In this document: piece after piece, positions 25,510 to 33,614 of the stretch
How positions within the stretch are numbered: the stretch's first letter is position 1
Layout: every line of letters starts with the position of its first letter
Assembly: GCF_000025325.1 (NCBI RefSeq)
Contig: NC_013746.1
Location: 116,782 to 180,781 of the forward strand
DNA length: 64,000 nucleotides
DNA from: Haloterrigena turkmenica DSM 5511
Lineage (GTDB): Archaea; Halobacteriota; Halobacteria; Halobacteriales; Natrialbaceae
Direction: 5' to 3'
The notes under the pieces: model-generated
Told to the model about the DNA's origin: nothing
What the model saw: only the letters and a program-made list of their open reading frames with translations
Databases searched by the model: none
Translations under genes and position numbers: made by a program

Positions 25510-25875
25510 TCACCGTTCGGCGCCGTAGACGATGCGGGAGTGGGCTTCGTACCCACAGTCGGGGCAGTCGTACCATCGCTGGACCTTCGCCCCGTCTGCT
25601 GACTTCTCGCCGACGCGGACGTTGTCGTTCGGACACTCCGGACAGCTGAGTTCCGGAGCCGGCCGCTCCCGGAGCTCGTCACGGAACGACTTCGCGTCCT
25701 TCGTCTCGTATCCCCGCGACCATACTGGATAGCCGTCGACGAGAATCACCCCATGCCATTTGTACCGGTAGGAGTCCGGCGCTCGATGCAAGACGGCTCG
25801 CGCATCGGTCTCGGTATTCCGATACGCGAGCGTCGGCGAGCGGCTCTCGCGTCGCCAGTTGGTAATGCGGGGCAT
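25510..25875 (-). CDS. conserved haloarchaeal zinc-ribbon protein
   Basis: 121 residues starting MPRITNWRRESRSPTLAYRN. Strand-rich N-terminal half (YKWHGVILVDGYPVWSRGYE) and a C-terminal ribbon with CPECPND and CPDCG (about 78-108). A widespread haloarchaeal family; I do not know its function. It precedes the 162-residue gene by three bases on the same strand and is downstream of it in the transcript. Confidence 0.75.
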   Translation of the reverse strand: MPRITNWRRESRSPTLAYRNTETDARAVLHRAPDSYRYKWHGVILVDGYPVWSRGYETKDAKSFRDELRERPAPELSCPECPNDNVRVGEKSADGAKVQRWYDCPDCGYEAHSRIVYGAER

Positions 25876-25877
25876 AT

Positions 25878-26366
25878 TCAGAAGTGGACGTCAGCGGGCA
25901 CGATCCAGAGTTCCTCACTCCCCTCAAGGAGTCGATCCAGCTGTCCACGGGCGAATACCGGTCCCGTGTTCGGTGTACAGAAGATCGTCGGATCGTCGTA
26001 CGCACCAACCTGGTGGAAGGCGTGCCGAGCGAGGTCCTCGTCCCGCATGATCTCCTCGTCGGAGAGTTCGTCGATGGCCTCTTTCACCCGCTCAAGGTTG
26101 CGCTCGGACTCTTCTTTCGTCGCCTCCCACTCACGCTCGAGCAGGTCTTGGCCGTCGTCGGAGTCGACAGGAGCCGCGGTCGGGAGTTCACCCCATCGCG
26201 CCTTCCCCGCAACGGACGTGTCCTCCTCGTCGAAACAGACGTAGTAATCAAAGACGGCGCCGGCGTGTGGGTCCGTGCCGACCAGGCGGTCGAATACCGT
26301 CTTTCTGGTGGCCAGGGCGTCGTCGTGGGTCGATGCCTCTACCAGTGCGTAAATCACCATGTGCAT
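25878..26366 (-). CDS. conserved haloarchaeal protein
   Basis: 162 residues from MHMVIYALVEASTHDDAL. The N-terminal half is ferredoxin-like (VIYALVEAS, FDYYVCFDEED); residues 80-115 are a charged helix (LEREWEATKEESERNLERVK); the end is GAYDDPTIFCTPNTGPVFA. The conserved pattern suggests a real family without known activity. It forms a three-gene minus-strand run with 26469-26885 upstream and 25510-25875 downstream. Confidence 0.7.
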   Translation of the reverse strand: MHMVIYALVEASTHDDALATRKTVFDRLVGTDPHAGAVFDYYVCFDEEDTSVAGKARWGELPTAAPVDSDDGQDLLEREWEATKEESERNLERVKEAIDELSDEEIMRDEDLARHAFHQVGAYDDPTIFCTPNTGPVFARGQLDRLLEGSEELWIVPADVHF

Positions 26367-26468
26367 CTCGAACACCTCGAAACGCCGACGCACCCGAAGT
26401 CGATGCTCACTCCTGCTGCGCCGGCACCCATCGCCGGCGCTCGAAAAACCTGCGCAGGCGGTCGATTC

Positions 26469-26885
26469 TCAGGATTCGTCCGCTCGGTCGACAGTGATGG
26501 TCAGATTCCCGGACTCGTAGTCCGCTTCGAAGTCGACGGTGAACGCGTCCGAGTCGTAGGCGGCGTGGTAGGTGCGGTGACGCTCGAGCGAACCGGTCGC
26601 CTTGAAGTGGAAGAACGCAGCAGACGTGTAGGGCTTGCTCTGGGTTTCGATTTGCGTCTCAACTGACGCCGGAAGCGCGATCTGTGGCGTGTCGGAGTCG
26701 ATACTCGCTGCAAACTTCTTCGCCTCCTCGACGGTCGCCCGTGAATGCGCTGGTGTCTCGCCGGTGAGCACGTTCACCGGGGTTTCCGTCTTGTCGGTGA
26801 ACAGGACATCTTCGAATGTGTGGGTCTCGAGGATCGCCTCAGGATCTAACCCGCAGTCGTGAAACGGGTCGTCGTGTGGAGTCAT
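26469..26885 (-). CDS. conserved haloarchaeal protein, paralogue of 29523-29970
   Basis: 138 residues. Acidic start (MTPHDDPFHDCGLDPEAI), a conserved VLFTDKTETPVNVLTGETPA segment, and a C-terminal beta domain (AAFFHFKATGSLERHRTYHA, FTVDFEADYESGNLTITVDR). A second copy 3 kb away is strongly similar but lacks its start. Function unknown. Confidence 0.7.
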   Translation of the reverse strand: MTPHDDPFHDCGLDPEAILETHTFEDVLFTDKTETPVNVLTGETPAHSRATVEEAKKFAASIDSDTPQIALPASVETQIETQSKPYTSAAFFHFKATGSLERHRTYHAAYDSDAFTVDFEADYESGNLTITVDRADES

Positions 26886-27329
26886 CGAATCACGAGCCTA
26901 CAGAGGGGCTCGGTCCTCTCCGTCCCTGAAAAACAGCATCTGGTTCGACGCAGCACCGGTCAGCACTATCGCTATTGGGATGAGAAAGCGATCCCTCATG
27001 CCGATTCATAATATTACAATCGGCTGCTAGTGAGGGAAGCATTCTGATAACGCAGTTCTCGACCGGGACACGACCTTCACACGTGATCTAACTTGTTGAG
27101 AAGGTGGGCCAGAACCCTGACCCACACGGGACCCCCAGAAAGGCGATTACCGCGTTCGACCGCGAAACGGGTGACGTGCGTTGAAACTACGCTATATATA
27201 ATTTCCACTCAATGACAATTCCACCCATACTCGTCGAGGGTGGCATCTTTTTCGCCACGAGTCCCATCGACGGCCTCGCCGTTCTCGGGGACGTTCCTGC
27301 GGAGGGGTAGTCATACCGTTAGTGCAGCG
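26886..27329. other. intergenic, convergent with cysE
   Basis: Contains the possible 32-codon gene at 27212 with a TATATATAA element at about 27193-27201. Otherwise no supported coding. Confidence 0.4.
27212..27310 (+). CDS. possible microprotein (32 aa)
   Basis: ATG at 27212, about 10 bases after a strong TATA-like run (CTATATATAA), which suits a leaderless or near-leaderless transcript if the start lies further down; spacing is tight. Encodes MTIPPILVEGGIFFATSPID and a short tail. It could instead be a truncated gene start. Low support. Confidence 0.25.
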   Translation: MTIPPILVEGGIFFATSPIDGLAVLGDVPAEG

Positions 27330-28202
27330 CTACTTGTTCGGTTTCCGCTCTTGCTCGGGATGGTCGGAGATGAACACGCTCGTGTCGTTCGGCACGTCGT
27401 CGGTGACCCACGAGTTCGCCCCGATACTCACGTGGTCGCCGACATCGACTGGCCCGAGGACGTTGCTCCCGGCGCCGATGACGACGTGGTCGCCGATGTC
27501 GGGATGGCGCTTGTAATCTTTCGCCAGCATGTGTTCCTCGCCCTCCTCCTCCTCGAAGTGGAGGGCCCCCAGCGTCACGTTCTGGTAGATTCGGACCCAG
27601 TCACCGACCGTGGCCGTCTCACCGATGACGACGCCGGTCCCGTGGTCGATGAAGAAGTGGTCGCCGATTGTCGCGCCGGGGTGGATGTCGATGCCCGTCT
27701 CGACTTTCGAGTACTCGGCGAGTTCGCGCGCGTACTTGACGTGGTCCGCCTCGTAGAGGCGGTGTGCAACCCGGTGGGTGAGGATGGCGTGAAAGCCGGG
27801 GTACGACCGAATGATTTCACAGTAACTTTTTGCCGCGGGGTCGCCCTTGTACGCCGCCTCGACGTCTTTCTTGAGGGTGCGCCGGATTTCCGGCAGTCGG
27901 TCAAGTATCCCATCAACGACGCCGGTCAGGTCGTCCGCGTCGCGACTCGAATACGCCGTGATTCCCTTCCGAATGCAGGTGCCGAGCGCCGTCAAGTGGC
28001 GTCTCGTTTCGGCCGTATCGTCGACCAGGTCCGTCCCGTTCCAGCATCGGGGGAACAGAAGTTGTTTGAGTAGAAGGGGTTCGTCACGCAGAAACTCCCG
28101 GCACGGATACACTCGTGAGTCGTCAGTCGGAAACGGTGATTCGTCCGCTTCGTAGGCTGTGACGAGTTCGAGGTGGGCGTCGCCAGTGTACTCGTATCCC
28201 AT
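27330..28202 (-). CDS. cysE: serine O-acetyltransferase
   Basis: 290 residues. An N-terminal helical domain (about 1-160) is followed by a left-handed beta-helix of hexapeptide repeats (GIDIHPGATIGDHFFIDHGT, GVVIGETATVGDWVRIYQNV, HPDIGDHVVIGAGSNVLGPV). The DHGTGVVIGETA signature is diagnostic of serine acetyltransferases, which make O-acetylserine for cysteine synthesis. No cysteine synthase is adjacent. Confidence 0.92.
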   Translation of the reverse strand: MGYEYTGDAHLELVTAYEADESPFPTDDSRVYPCREFLRDEPLLLKQLLFPRCWNGTDLVDDTAETRRHLTALGTCIRKGITAYSSRDADDLTGVVDGILDRLPEIRRTLKKDVEAAYKGDPAAKSYCEIIRSYPGFHAILTHRVAHRLYEADHVKYARELAEYSKVETGIDIHPGATIGDHFFIDHGTGVVIGETATVGDWVRIYQNVTLGALHFEEEEGEEHMLAKDYKRHPDIGDHVVIGAGSNVLGPVDVGDHVSIGANSWVTDDVPNDTSVFISDHPEQERKPNK

Positions 28203-28567
28203 TGTGTGACTGGAATACGGTCGATGGATGTAGTTCCTTCACTTTGTCTCCCGTCGGTACATCTCGAAAATCAAACGATGACAATGATTCTACGAACAAC
28301 AATGGTGAAGCAGACGATGGCCCCCCGTCACACGTGATCTCCGTATCAGAACTGACGAACAATATCGACGAAAGCAGTGTTCGATGCCAGTTTGCGGATC
28401 TTCCCGTCGGAGCACAGGAAGAGGTGAAGAGTGCGATAGACGATCTGCGGTCCAGCTCCGAAGATATGGGACGGTACGCAACGTATGAGCGACCGGAACT
28501 GTTGGACACAGATTACTATTTTGTGGCTCTGTTGAAATCCCCAGAGAGTTATAATTTCACCCTTTAA
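28202..28567 (+). CDS. conserved hypothetical protein, start uncertain
   Basis: Open frame of 121 codons beginning at TTG, with no in-frame ATG before the conserved part. Residues 48-121 (RCQFADLPVGAQEEVKSAID, MGRYATYERPELLDTDYYFV, PESYNFTL) look like a small alpha/beta domain. The Asn/Asp-rich first 45 residues may be linker. Either the 5' end is lost or a weak start is used. Divergent from cysE. Confidence 0.45.
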   Translation: MCDWNTVDGCSSFTLSPVGTSRKSNDDNDSTNNNGEADDGPPSHVISVSELTNNIDESSVRCQFADLPVGAQEEVKSAIDDLRSSSEDMGRYATYERPELLDTDYYFVALLKSPESYNFTL

Positions 28568-28609
28568 TTTCACTATTTAGTAATATTGATATAAATAATT
28601 TACTGAAGG

Positions 28610-28849
28610 TTATCTATAATCGATGCCTGGATCAGCTCCGTACGAGCGAATGAATACAACCACTCCAACCAAATCCCCGTTACAGGTCGCGGTGACCATC
28701 GCAAGAACTTGTTCGTTGTTCGCAACGGTTATGACCACGATGTCACGTGTTTCGAACTCTTCGATGCGCGTTGGCGTCGTCTCGTTCGGCGCGAGTGTGT
28801 AGGTGCCGTGGTGACGGGTTCCGTTCTGGCGAAACCGAATCGATGTCAC
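28610..28849 (-). CDS. small hypothetical protein
   Basis: 79 residues, beta-rich (IRFRQNGTRHHGTYTLAPNE, TRDIVVITVANNEQVLAMVT, LVGVVVFIRSYG). No motif. Plausible composition, but the surroundings are a patchwork of relics, so it could be a remnant. Confidence 0.35.
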   Translation of the reverse strand: MTSIRFRQNGTRHHGTYTLAPNETTPTRIEEFETRDIVVITVANNEQVLAMVTATCNGDLVGVVVFIRSYGADPGIDYR

Positions 28850-29050
28850 GGTGGCATTCCTACGACGACGACCGACACACGCCGGTGCTGGAGTCGGTCA
28901 GGAATCGCGGGACCGTGTTCGATCGCGCTTTCTCGATGGGGAACTGGACCCCGTTTTCCTTTCCGTCGATGCTGGCGTCACGGCCGGTGTTCGCCGACGG
29001 CGGGGACATCGGTGTCGGGGGACTCGATGACGCTCTCTCGATCGTTGACG
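28850..29050 (+). pseudogene. sulfatase / alkaline-phosphatase-superfamily fragment
   Basis: Plus-strand frame reads DRHTPVLESVRNRGTVFDRA, FSMGNWTPFSFPSMLASRPV, FADGGDIGVGG. This is the N-terminal core of the sulfatase family as found in haloarchaeal S-layer and polysaccharide loci. Start, catalytic formylglycine region and the whole C-terminal part are absent. Confidence 0.65.
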
Positions 29051-29460
29051 GACTCGCTCCGAGACCTCGAGTATCGTAGCGATGCTTGGAATCCGATCGG
29101 TCGCCGACACCGGCTGCGTCGGCAGTTCGATCTCGACGTTCAGCGCCCTGTAGGCGGCCGTGAGCTAATTTTCGTCACAGGGGCACACGCTGCGATCTCC
29201 GTTCGCGTTTGTCTGAGACCGAGACACCGACACATCGCATAGACGCTGGCTGGGGCCACCGACTCGAGCGAGCGGCCGACGGCCAACTGCTCGGCGTGCG
29301 CGTTCCGAAAGCGGACACAGGCCCGATTGCGGATCCGATCGGCCAGTCCAAGACTACTCCCGAGACGTTGGACTTCGCCGAGTCCGTAACCGAGATTCCG
29401 CTCCGCCTTCGACTGCCACCGCGCCCGCGACTGTTCGTGACGGAGGCGGTTCAGTTGGCA
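29040..29460 (-). pseudogene. TFB (TFIIB) fragment with frameshift
   Basis: Minus strand reads NRLRHEQSRARWQSKAERNL, GYGLGEVQRLGSSLGLADRI, RNRACVRFRNAHAEQLAVGR, SLESVAPASVYAMCRCLGLR: linker and first cyclin repeat of TFB. Near 29172 the frame shifts and continues LTAAYRALNVEIELPTQPVS into cyclin repeat 2, ending near VSERVRQRSRE. The zinc ribbon and C-terminus are gone. Haloarchaea carry many TFB paralogues, so loss is tolerable. Confidence 0.8.
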
Positions 29461-29522
29461 TCGTTTCGTACTCGAGAGTTCGTTTCCGTTTCTCTCGAAT
29501 GCGCCCGATTGTTGTCGAGAGG

Positions 29523-29970
29523 CTACGATTGTGGCGCGTCGACGTCAGCGGTGCCCCGGTTCGTTTCCCAGGACTCGTCTGCTCGTTCGACAGTGATCGT
29601 CAGGTCGCCGGACTCGTAGTCGGCATCAAACTCGACAGTAAATGCCTCTGAGTCGTAGGCTGCATGATAAGCCCGGTGGCGTTCGAGCGATCCGGTCGCT
29701 TTGAAATGGAAGAACGCGGCAGCGGTGTAGGGTTTGTTTTGGGTCTCGATCTGCGCCTCAACTGAGGCAGAGAGTGCGATCTGTGGCGTGTCTGTGTCAA
29801 TGCTCGCTGCGAATGCTTTCGCCTCCTGGACGGTCGCTTGCGAATGCGATGGTGTCTCGCCGGTGAGCACGTTCACCGGCGTCTCCGTGTCGTCGGTGAA
29901 CAGAACATCTTCGAAGGTGCGCGTCCCAAGGACTGCGTCGGGGTCTAACTCACAATCGTTGAATGGATTC
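29523..29970 (-). pseudogene. start-less paralogue of 26469-26885
   Basis: The frame matches the 138-residue gene from NPFNDCELDPDAVLG onwards through the VNVLTGETPSHSQAT and AAFFHFKATGSLERHR segments, with an altered C-terminus (WETNRGTADVDAPQS). The first five or six codons, including the start, are missing at a breakpoint near 29970. An internal start would give a 117-residue form. Confidence 0.7.
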
Positions 29971-30606
29971 TATTGATAGGATCTGTTCACACTAAGGTCA
30001 TCTCATCCAGAAAAGCAGTGGTCTCTACTAGTAACTCCACCAATGCGAAACCAGAAGCAAGCTCCACAATGATGGATATATAGTGAGGTGTCTTCTGACT
30101 CTCAATCGAATGTTTTTGAACTCAAGTAGGGTAGAGTCTCTCGAACCCGGGTGATAGGTACCCCTACGGAGTTGGAATCGCTTCAGCAACAAATCCTGCT
30201 TCTTCTCGAGTGAAACGTACGAATTACACTATATCGACTGGACTTTCTGGACGCTGAACCGAGTTATCTTACTCGGGTATTCAATGCCTGTAGCAACCGA
30301 TCACGACTGGGATCGTTGAAATCAGATCGCTTAGTATCTAGCTTCGAAGGACCCGACTCTGAATAGTCGGGTATACGACTCTGTTGGGCCCTTAGTGAGA
30401 GCAGGTATAGATCCCTGCTGCTAAGTACGGATCGAACACGCATCACTAGTGGACCTAATAATAGGGATTGACAGTAACGGCAGTTCTGAGTCGTTTGAAT
30501 CTCCCGAACCGTGTTTCAGCGCGTTTACAGGGGACACTAGACGCTTCTATTGAGGAGTATCATAATTGGAGAAACGGAGGCGTTAACGGGCGCAGCAGAT
30601 TCGCTA
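29971..30606. other. non-coding, structured
   Basis: Several short inverted repeats: CCCGACT/AGTCGGG at 30352-30371 and AGCAGG/CCTGCT at about 30400-30420, in an otherwise frame-poor stretch. No tRNA cloverleaf or known RNA family recognised. Possibly a small RNA or a terminator region for the lipoprotein gene. Confidence 0.35.
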
Positions 30607-31653
30607 TTATTCCTCGCTGTCGGTTTCGTTGCCGCCTTCGGCCTCACCATCAAGTTCAGTGACGTCCTCCGCCGCGATACTGAATCCGTACGTCAGATTG
30701 CCGATATCGGCATAGTATTTACGTCCCGTGTACTTGAAATCGGCCGTCTCCCCCGGATCGAGATCGACCGTTTTGTCATGGAACTCGCCATCTGGCCCGC
30801 GCACGGAGAGCCGGTAATCGCCAGTGACGTTCTTCACCGTTGCGTACCGGTCGCTGTACTCCGCATTGTGGGCATAGAGCGGCGCGTACTCATCGCCGTG
30901 CATGTTGATCGAGTGGTCAGTGATCTCGAGTTTGTCTTCGAGTTCCGGATCGAGGTCGAAATCGGGTTCCAGCTCATCGAGAGGCACGTATGCTTCGAAA
31001 TATGCGACACGGGCCTCGTACGCAGCCGCCCCCTCACAGGAGGTCCCCCTATCCTGCCCGATTGAATACACGCGCATCTCCCCTTCTTCAAACGGTGATC
31101 CATCCTCCCCGCCGTCAAGGATCCTTTCCAGCTGTTCGCCGTCGTCGGAATAGACGGTCGCTTTGGTCCCAAACTCGAGGTGGTACTTCGCATCGGTGGT
31201 TTTCTCGAGTTTGACGTGGACCGTACAGCCCCCATCGTCCTCGTTCCACCCAAACCAGTGGTCGCGAACCGTCAAGTGGTCCTGCGCAGTGTCGGGGAGG
31301 GAGACCTCGCCGTCGATATCCTCGTCTCGTTCACCGTTCGCTTCCTTGTCTGCCTGTTCCTCTTCGTCGTCAGCCTCGTCCTCCGCTTGCTCCTCGTCGG
31401 CGGCCTCGTCCGAGTCGTTGTTGGCCTCGTCATCCTCATACGGGTCTTCGTCGTCGTGTTCCTGATCGGGGTCGTCGGTCTCCGGTTCCTCGCCGCGATC
31501 ATCGTCTCCCGCAATCTCGTCGTCGGTGCCGTGATCAGCGTCCTGCTCATCGCTGTCATCGTTGATGGCTGGTTCGTCGTTGAGATCGGCACAGCCAGCG
31601 ATAGCCGTAGAAAACGCAAACCCAGTACTTGCGAGCACCCATCGTCGATTCAT
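30607..31653 (-). CDS. exported lipoprotein, acidic linker plus beta domain
   Basis: 348 residues from Met 31653. Twin-arginine start MNRRWVLAS and lipobox TAIAGC (Cys about residue 20) predict a Tat-exported halo-lipoprotein. Residues 25-115 are almost all Asp/Glu with a few Ala/Asn. The globular part (120-345) is beta-rich (CTVHVKLEKTTDAKYHLEFG, YFEAYVPLDELEPDFDLD, YRLSVRGPDGEF). Possibly a surface-bound binding protein; ligand unknown. AT-rich promoter sequence at 31680-31790. Confidence 0.8.
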   Translation of the reverse strand: MNRRWVLASTGFAFSTAIAGCADLNDEPAINDDSDEQDADHGTDDEIAGDDDRGEEPETDDPDQEHDDEDPYEDDEANNDSDEAADEEQAEDEADDEEEQADKEANGERDEDIDGEVSLPDTAQDHLTVRDHWFGWNEDDGGCTVHVKLEKTTDAKYHLEFGTKATVYSDDGEQLERILDGGEDGSPFEEGEMRVYSIGQDRGTSCEGAAAYEARVAYFEAYVPLDELEPDFDLDPELEDKLEITDHSINMHGDEYAPLYAHNAEYSDRYATVKNVTGDYRLSVRGPDGEFHDKTVDLDPGETADFKYTGRKYYADIGNLTYGFSIAAEDVTELDGEAEGGNETDSEE

Positions 31654-31856
31654 ACGAACATTATTAATTGACCCTATTGATAATAGCGACGGAAAGAACT
31701 GGATAGATGAATTACTACCGAGCACTACAATAAAAATATTTAAAACTACAATACAACACTACTTATTTATATTCTTACTGCTTAGATATAAATATTACCC
31801 TACAGAATTGGCTGTTCACGCCGGACGATCAGACGGGTGCTCGCTGGGTTCGCTGA

Positions 31857-32432
31857 CATCGGCTACCTCGAGCGGCGGGAGACGAAGCTCAGCATGACCT
31901 TCTCACTCAGGAATTGAATCGAGAAGCCCGTCAGCAGCATACGGAGACACTTCGGGATCGGGTGCGGCTGTGGCATGGAAATCCAGACAGGGAGACGGCT
32001 GACAACCCGCTTGATCAACCGGGGACAAACCTGTCGGCAGTAGCCAACGCCTCGTTTGAATCCGCACCAACGGGGTCGTATACGGCGATGTCCGTTGAGG
32101 AGGAGTCGTTCCAGGTTCTTCCGAATCGTCTTGAGGGTGATCGGTATCTTGATGATCTGCTCGAGAATCATGAGCGACAGGTTGCGAAAGAGAGGATATC
32201 AGCAATTAGAACCATGAAAAGCTACCTGATCCCAGAGGGCACAACGACAAACCTCAAGACGGCTTTTCACATCTCACCCGATGAAAGGAACAAACACCAC
32301 AAGCGAGCAAAGTGGATGGCTTCGATCAGCCTCATTTGCATGTTAACGGTGTTGGGCGTCCCGATCGGTATTCCGTTATTCATCTGGGCGATGAGGGAAG
32401 CGAACAAGGCCGAGGAGGAGCGTGAGAAATGA
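31857..32432 (+). pseudogene. 5'-truncated protein joined to a membrane segment
   Basis: Open without a clear start from 31857 (first candidate start is TTG 31914). Reads DEAQHDLLTQELNREARQQH, TLRDRVRLWHGNP, then FESAPTGSYTAMSVEEESFQ, VLPNRLEGDRYLDDLLENHE, which resembles an internal piece of a larger haloarchaeal protein I cannot name. The last 40 residues include one hydrophobic helix (LICMLTVLGVPIGIPLFIW). Likely a fragment or fusion. Confidence 0.4.
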
Positions 32433-32572
32433 CCTTGAACGCTTCGTCTGCTGAACAGGCTGTAGCATGACCGCTCATGCTACCCCACTCTTCTTATCCA
32501 ATCGTATGAATGTCAGCGTCCCTGTTGGACCACCGACCGAACCCATCATAGAAGTCACCAGTGTCCTCCTGG

Positions 32573-32640
32573 CAAGAAGACGCTCGAGGACGTCGTTTTG
32601 ACGTCCTCCGCACGACTGAAGTCGTGGGATTCCTCCGTGG
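32573..32640 (-). ncRNA. IS200/IS605-type right end, omega-RNA-like hairpins
   Basis: Two strong hairpins: GAGGACGTC/GACGTCCTC at 32586-32608 (5-nt loop) and CACGACT/AGTCGTG at 32611-32626 (2-nt loop), followed by the GGATTCC..GGAAATCC pair. This is the usual 3' end of haloarchaeal TnpB elements, where the guide-type RNA is encoded. The tnpB gene here is broken, so the RNA is probably orphaned. Confidence 0.6.
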
Positions 32641-33145
32641 GAAATCCGGCCAGCAGACTACCCCGACTGTGAAATTGCGGGTTTACTGATACTGGTTTGG
32701 TCAAACGAGCGCGACTGTTCCCCAAATCTCGCGGGTGTCTAATCGTGTCCATTTCACTCCTAGTACGCCCCTGAATCGGGTGCGTCCCTATCGTGTTCAG
32801 CGAGTAGGGCAGCGGGCCGCGCCATCGGCCCAACGTTGTCTTGTAGTAGATTCCACGCCCCTGTAATATCACTATGAGCGCCTAACCCGCATTCATAGCA
32901 GTGGAACGCGTCGCCATCGCGCGACACGTCATCACTTCCACACTCGGGACACTTGCTACTCTAATTAAACTCGTTCACTTGCTCGACGGTGATGCCGACA
33001 TCGCCGAGCGTGAGTTCGATCCGGTTGATGAGTTGGCGGTGTGACCAGAACGCGTGCGTTTTCTCGTTCACGTCCGCCGACCAGTGCGTGCCCAACACAT
33101 CGGTGAGATCGCCGACGTATACGGTGTCGACGTTGCGCGCTAAGA
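32641..33145 (-). pseudogene. TnpB (IS200/IS605 accessory nuclease) 3' fragment
   Basis: Reads TVYVGDLTDVLGTHWSADVN, then HAFWSHRQLINRIELTLGDV, a TAG stop, then SSKCPECGSDDVSRDGDAFH, CYECGLGAHSDITGAWNLLQ: the last third of TnpB with its four-Cys zinc finger and the conserved Asp of the RuvC-III motif (HSDITGAWN). The N-terminal two thirds are missing. It abuts a histidine kinase fragment. Confidence 0.8.
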
Positions 33146-33148
33146 GCC

Positions 33149-33562
33149 TTACAGGTTCAGATCGAAGAGAGCAACGCCGAGATTTCGACTGCCGACCTCC
33201 CTCGTGTCGAAGGGGACGCGAGTCAACTGCGGCAACTGTTCCAGAACCTGTTGAGTAACGCAATCGAGTACTCCGGAGACGAGCCTCCGCGAGTCCATAT
33301 TTCGGCCGAGAACAGGGGGACAGAGCAAGTGATCTCGATTTCCGACGAGGGTATCGGGATCGATCCGGACGATCAGCAGCGCATCTTCGAGGTCTTCCAG
33401 CGCCTTCACACGATCGACGAGCACTCTGGTTCGGGAATCGGGCTGGCAACCTGTCGGCGAATCGTTGAGCGTCACGACGGGGAGATTTGGGTCGAGTCCG
33501 AGCCCGGTGACGGATCGACGTTCTCCTTTACCCTTCCTTCCAGCAGGGATCCGCCAGTATAG
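33149..33562 (+). pseudogene. histidine kinase C-terminal fragment
   Basis: HATPase domain only: VEGDASQLRQLFQNLLSNAI, SDEGIGIDPDDQQRIFEVFQ, GSGIGLATCRRIVERHDG. Nearly colinear with residues 240-358 of the kinase at 23875. No PAS or HisKA remains; the 5' side is replaced by the TnpB fragment. No start of its own. Confidence 0.8.
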
Positions 33563-33614
33563 ACGTCCCACTATCTATCTGCGCTCACTTGCAGAGAGAT
33601 TCGACCCAGTGCCG

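Noticed and set aside
28202..28567. Fourth HalOD1 protein
   Set aside because: The DLPVGAQEEVKSAID region lacks the DPxAL turn and the closing strands of HalOD1.
29209..29619. 136-codon plus frame
   Set aside because: Antisense to the clear TFB relic and to the start-less paralogue; its composition follows from those.
30110..30460. tRNA or rRNA piece in a structured region
   Set aside because: Hairpins are present, but no cloverleaf, T-loop or rRNA signature can be traced.
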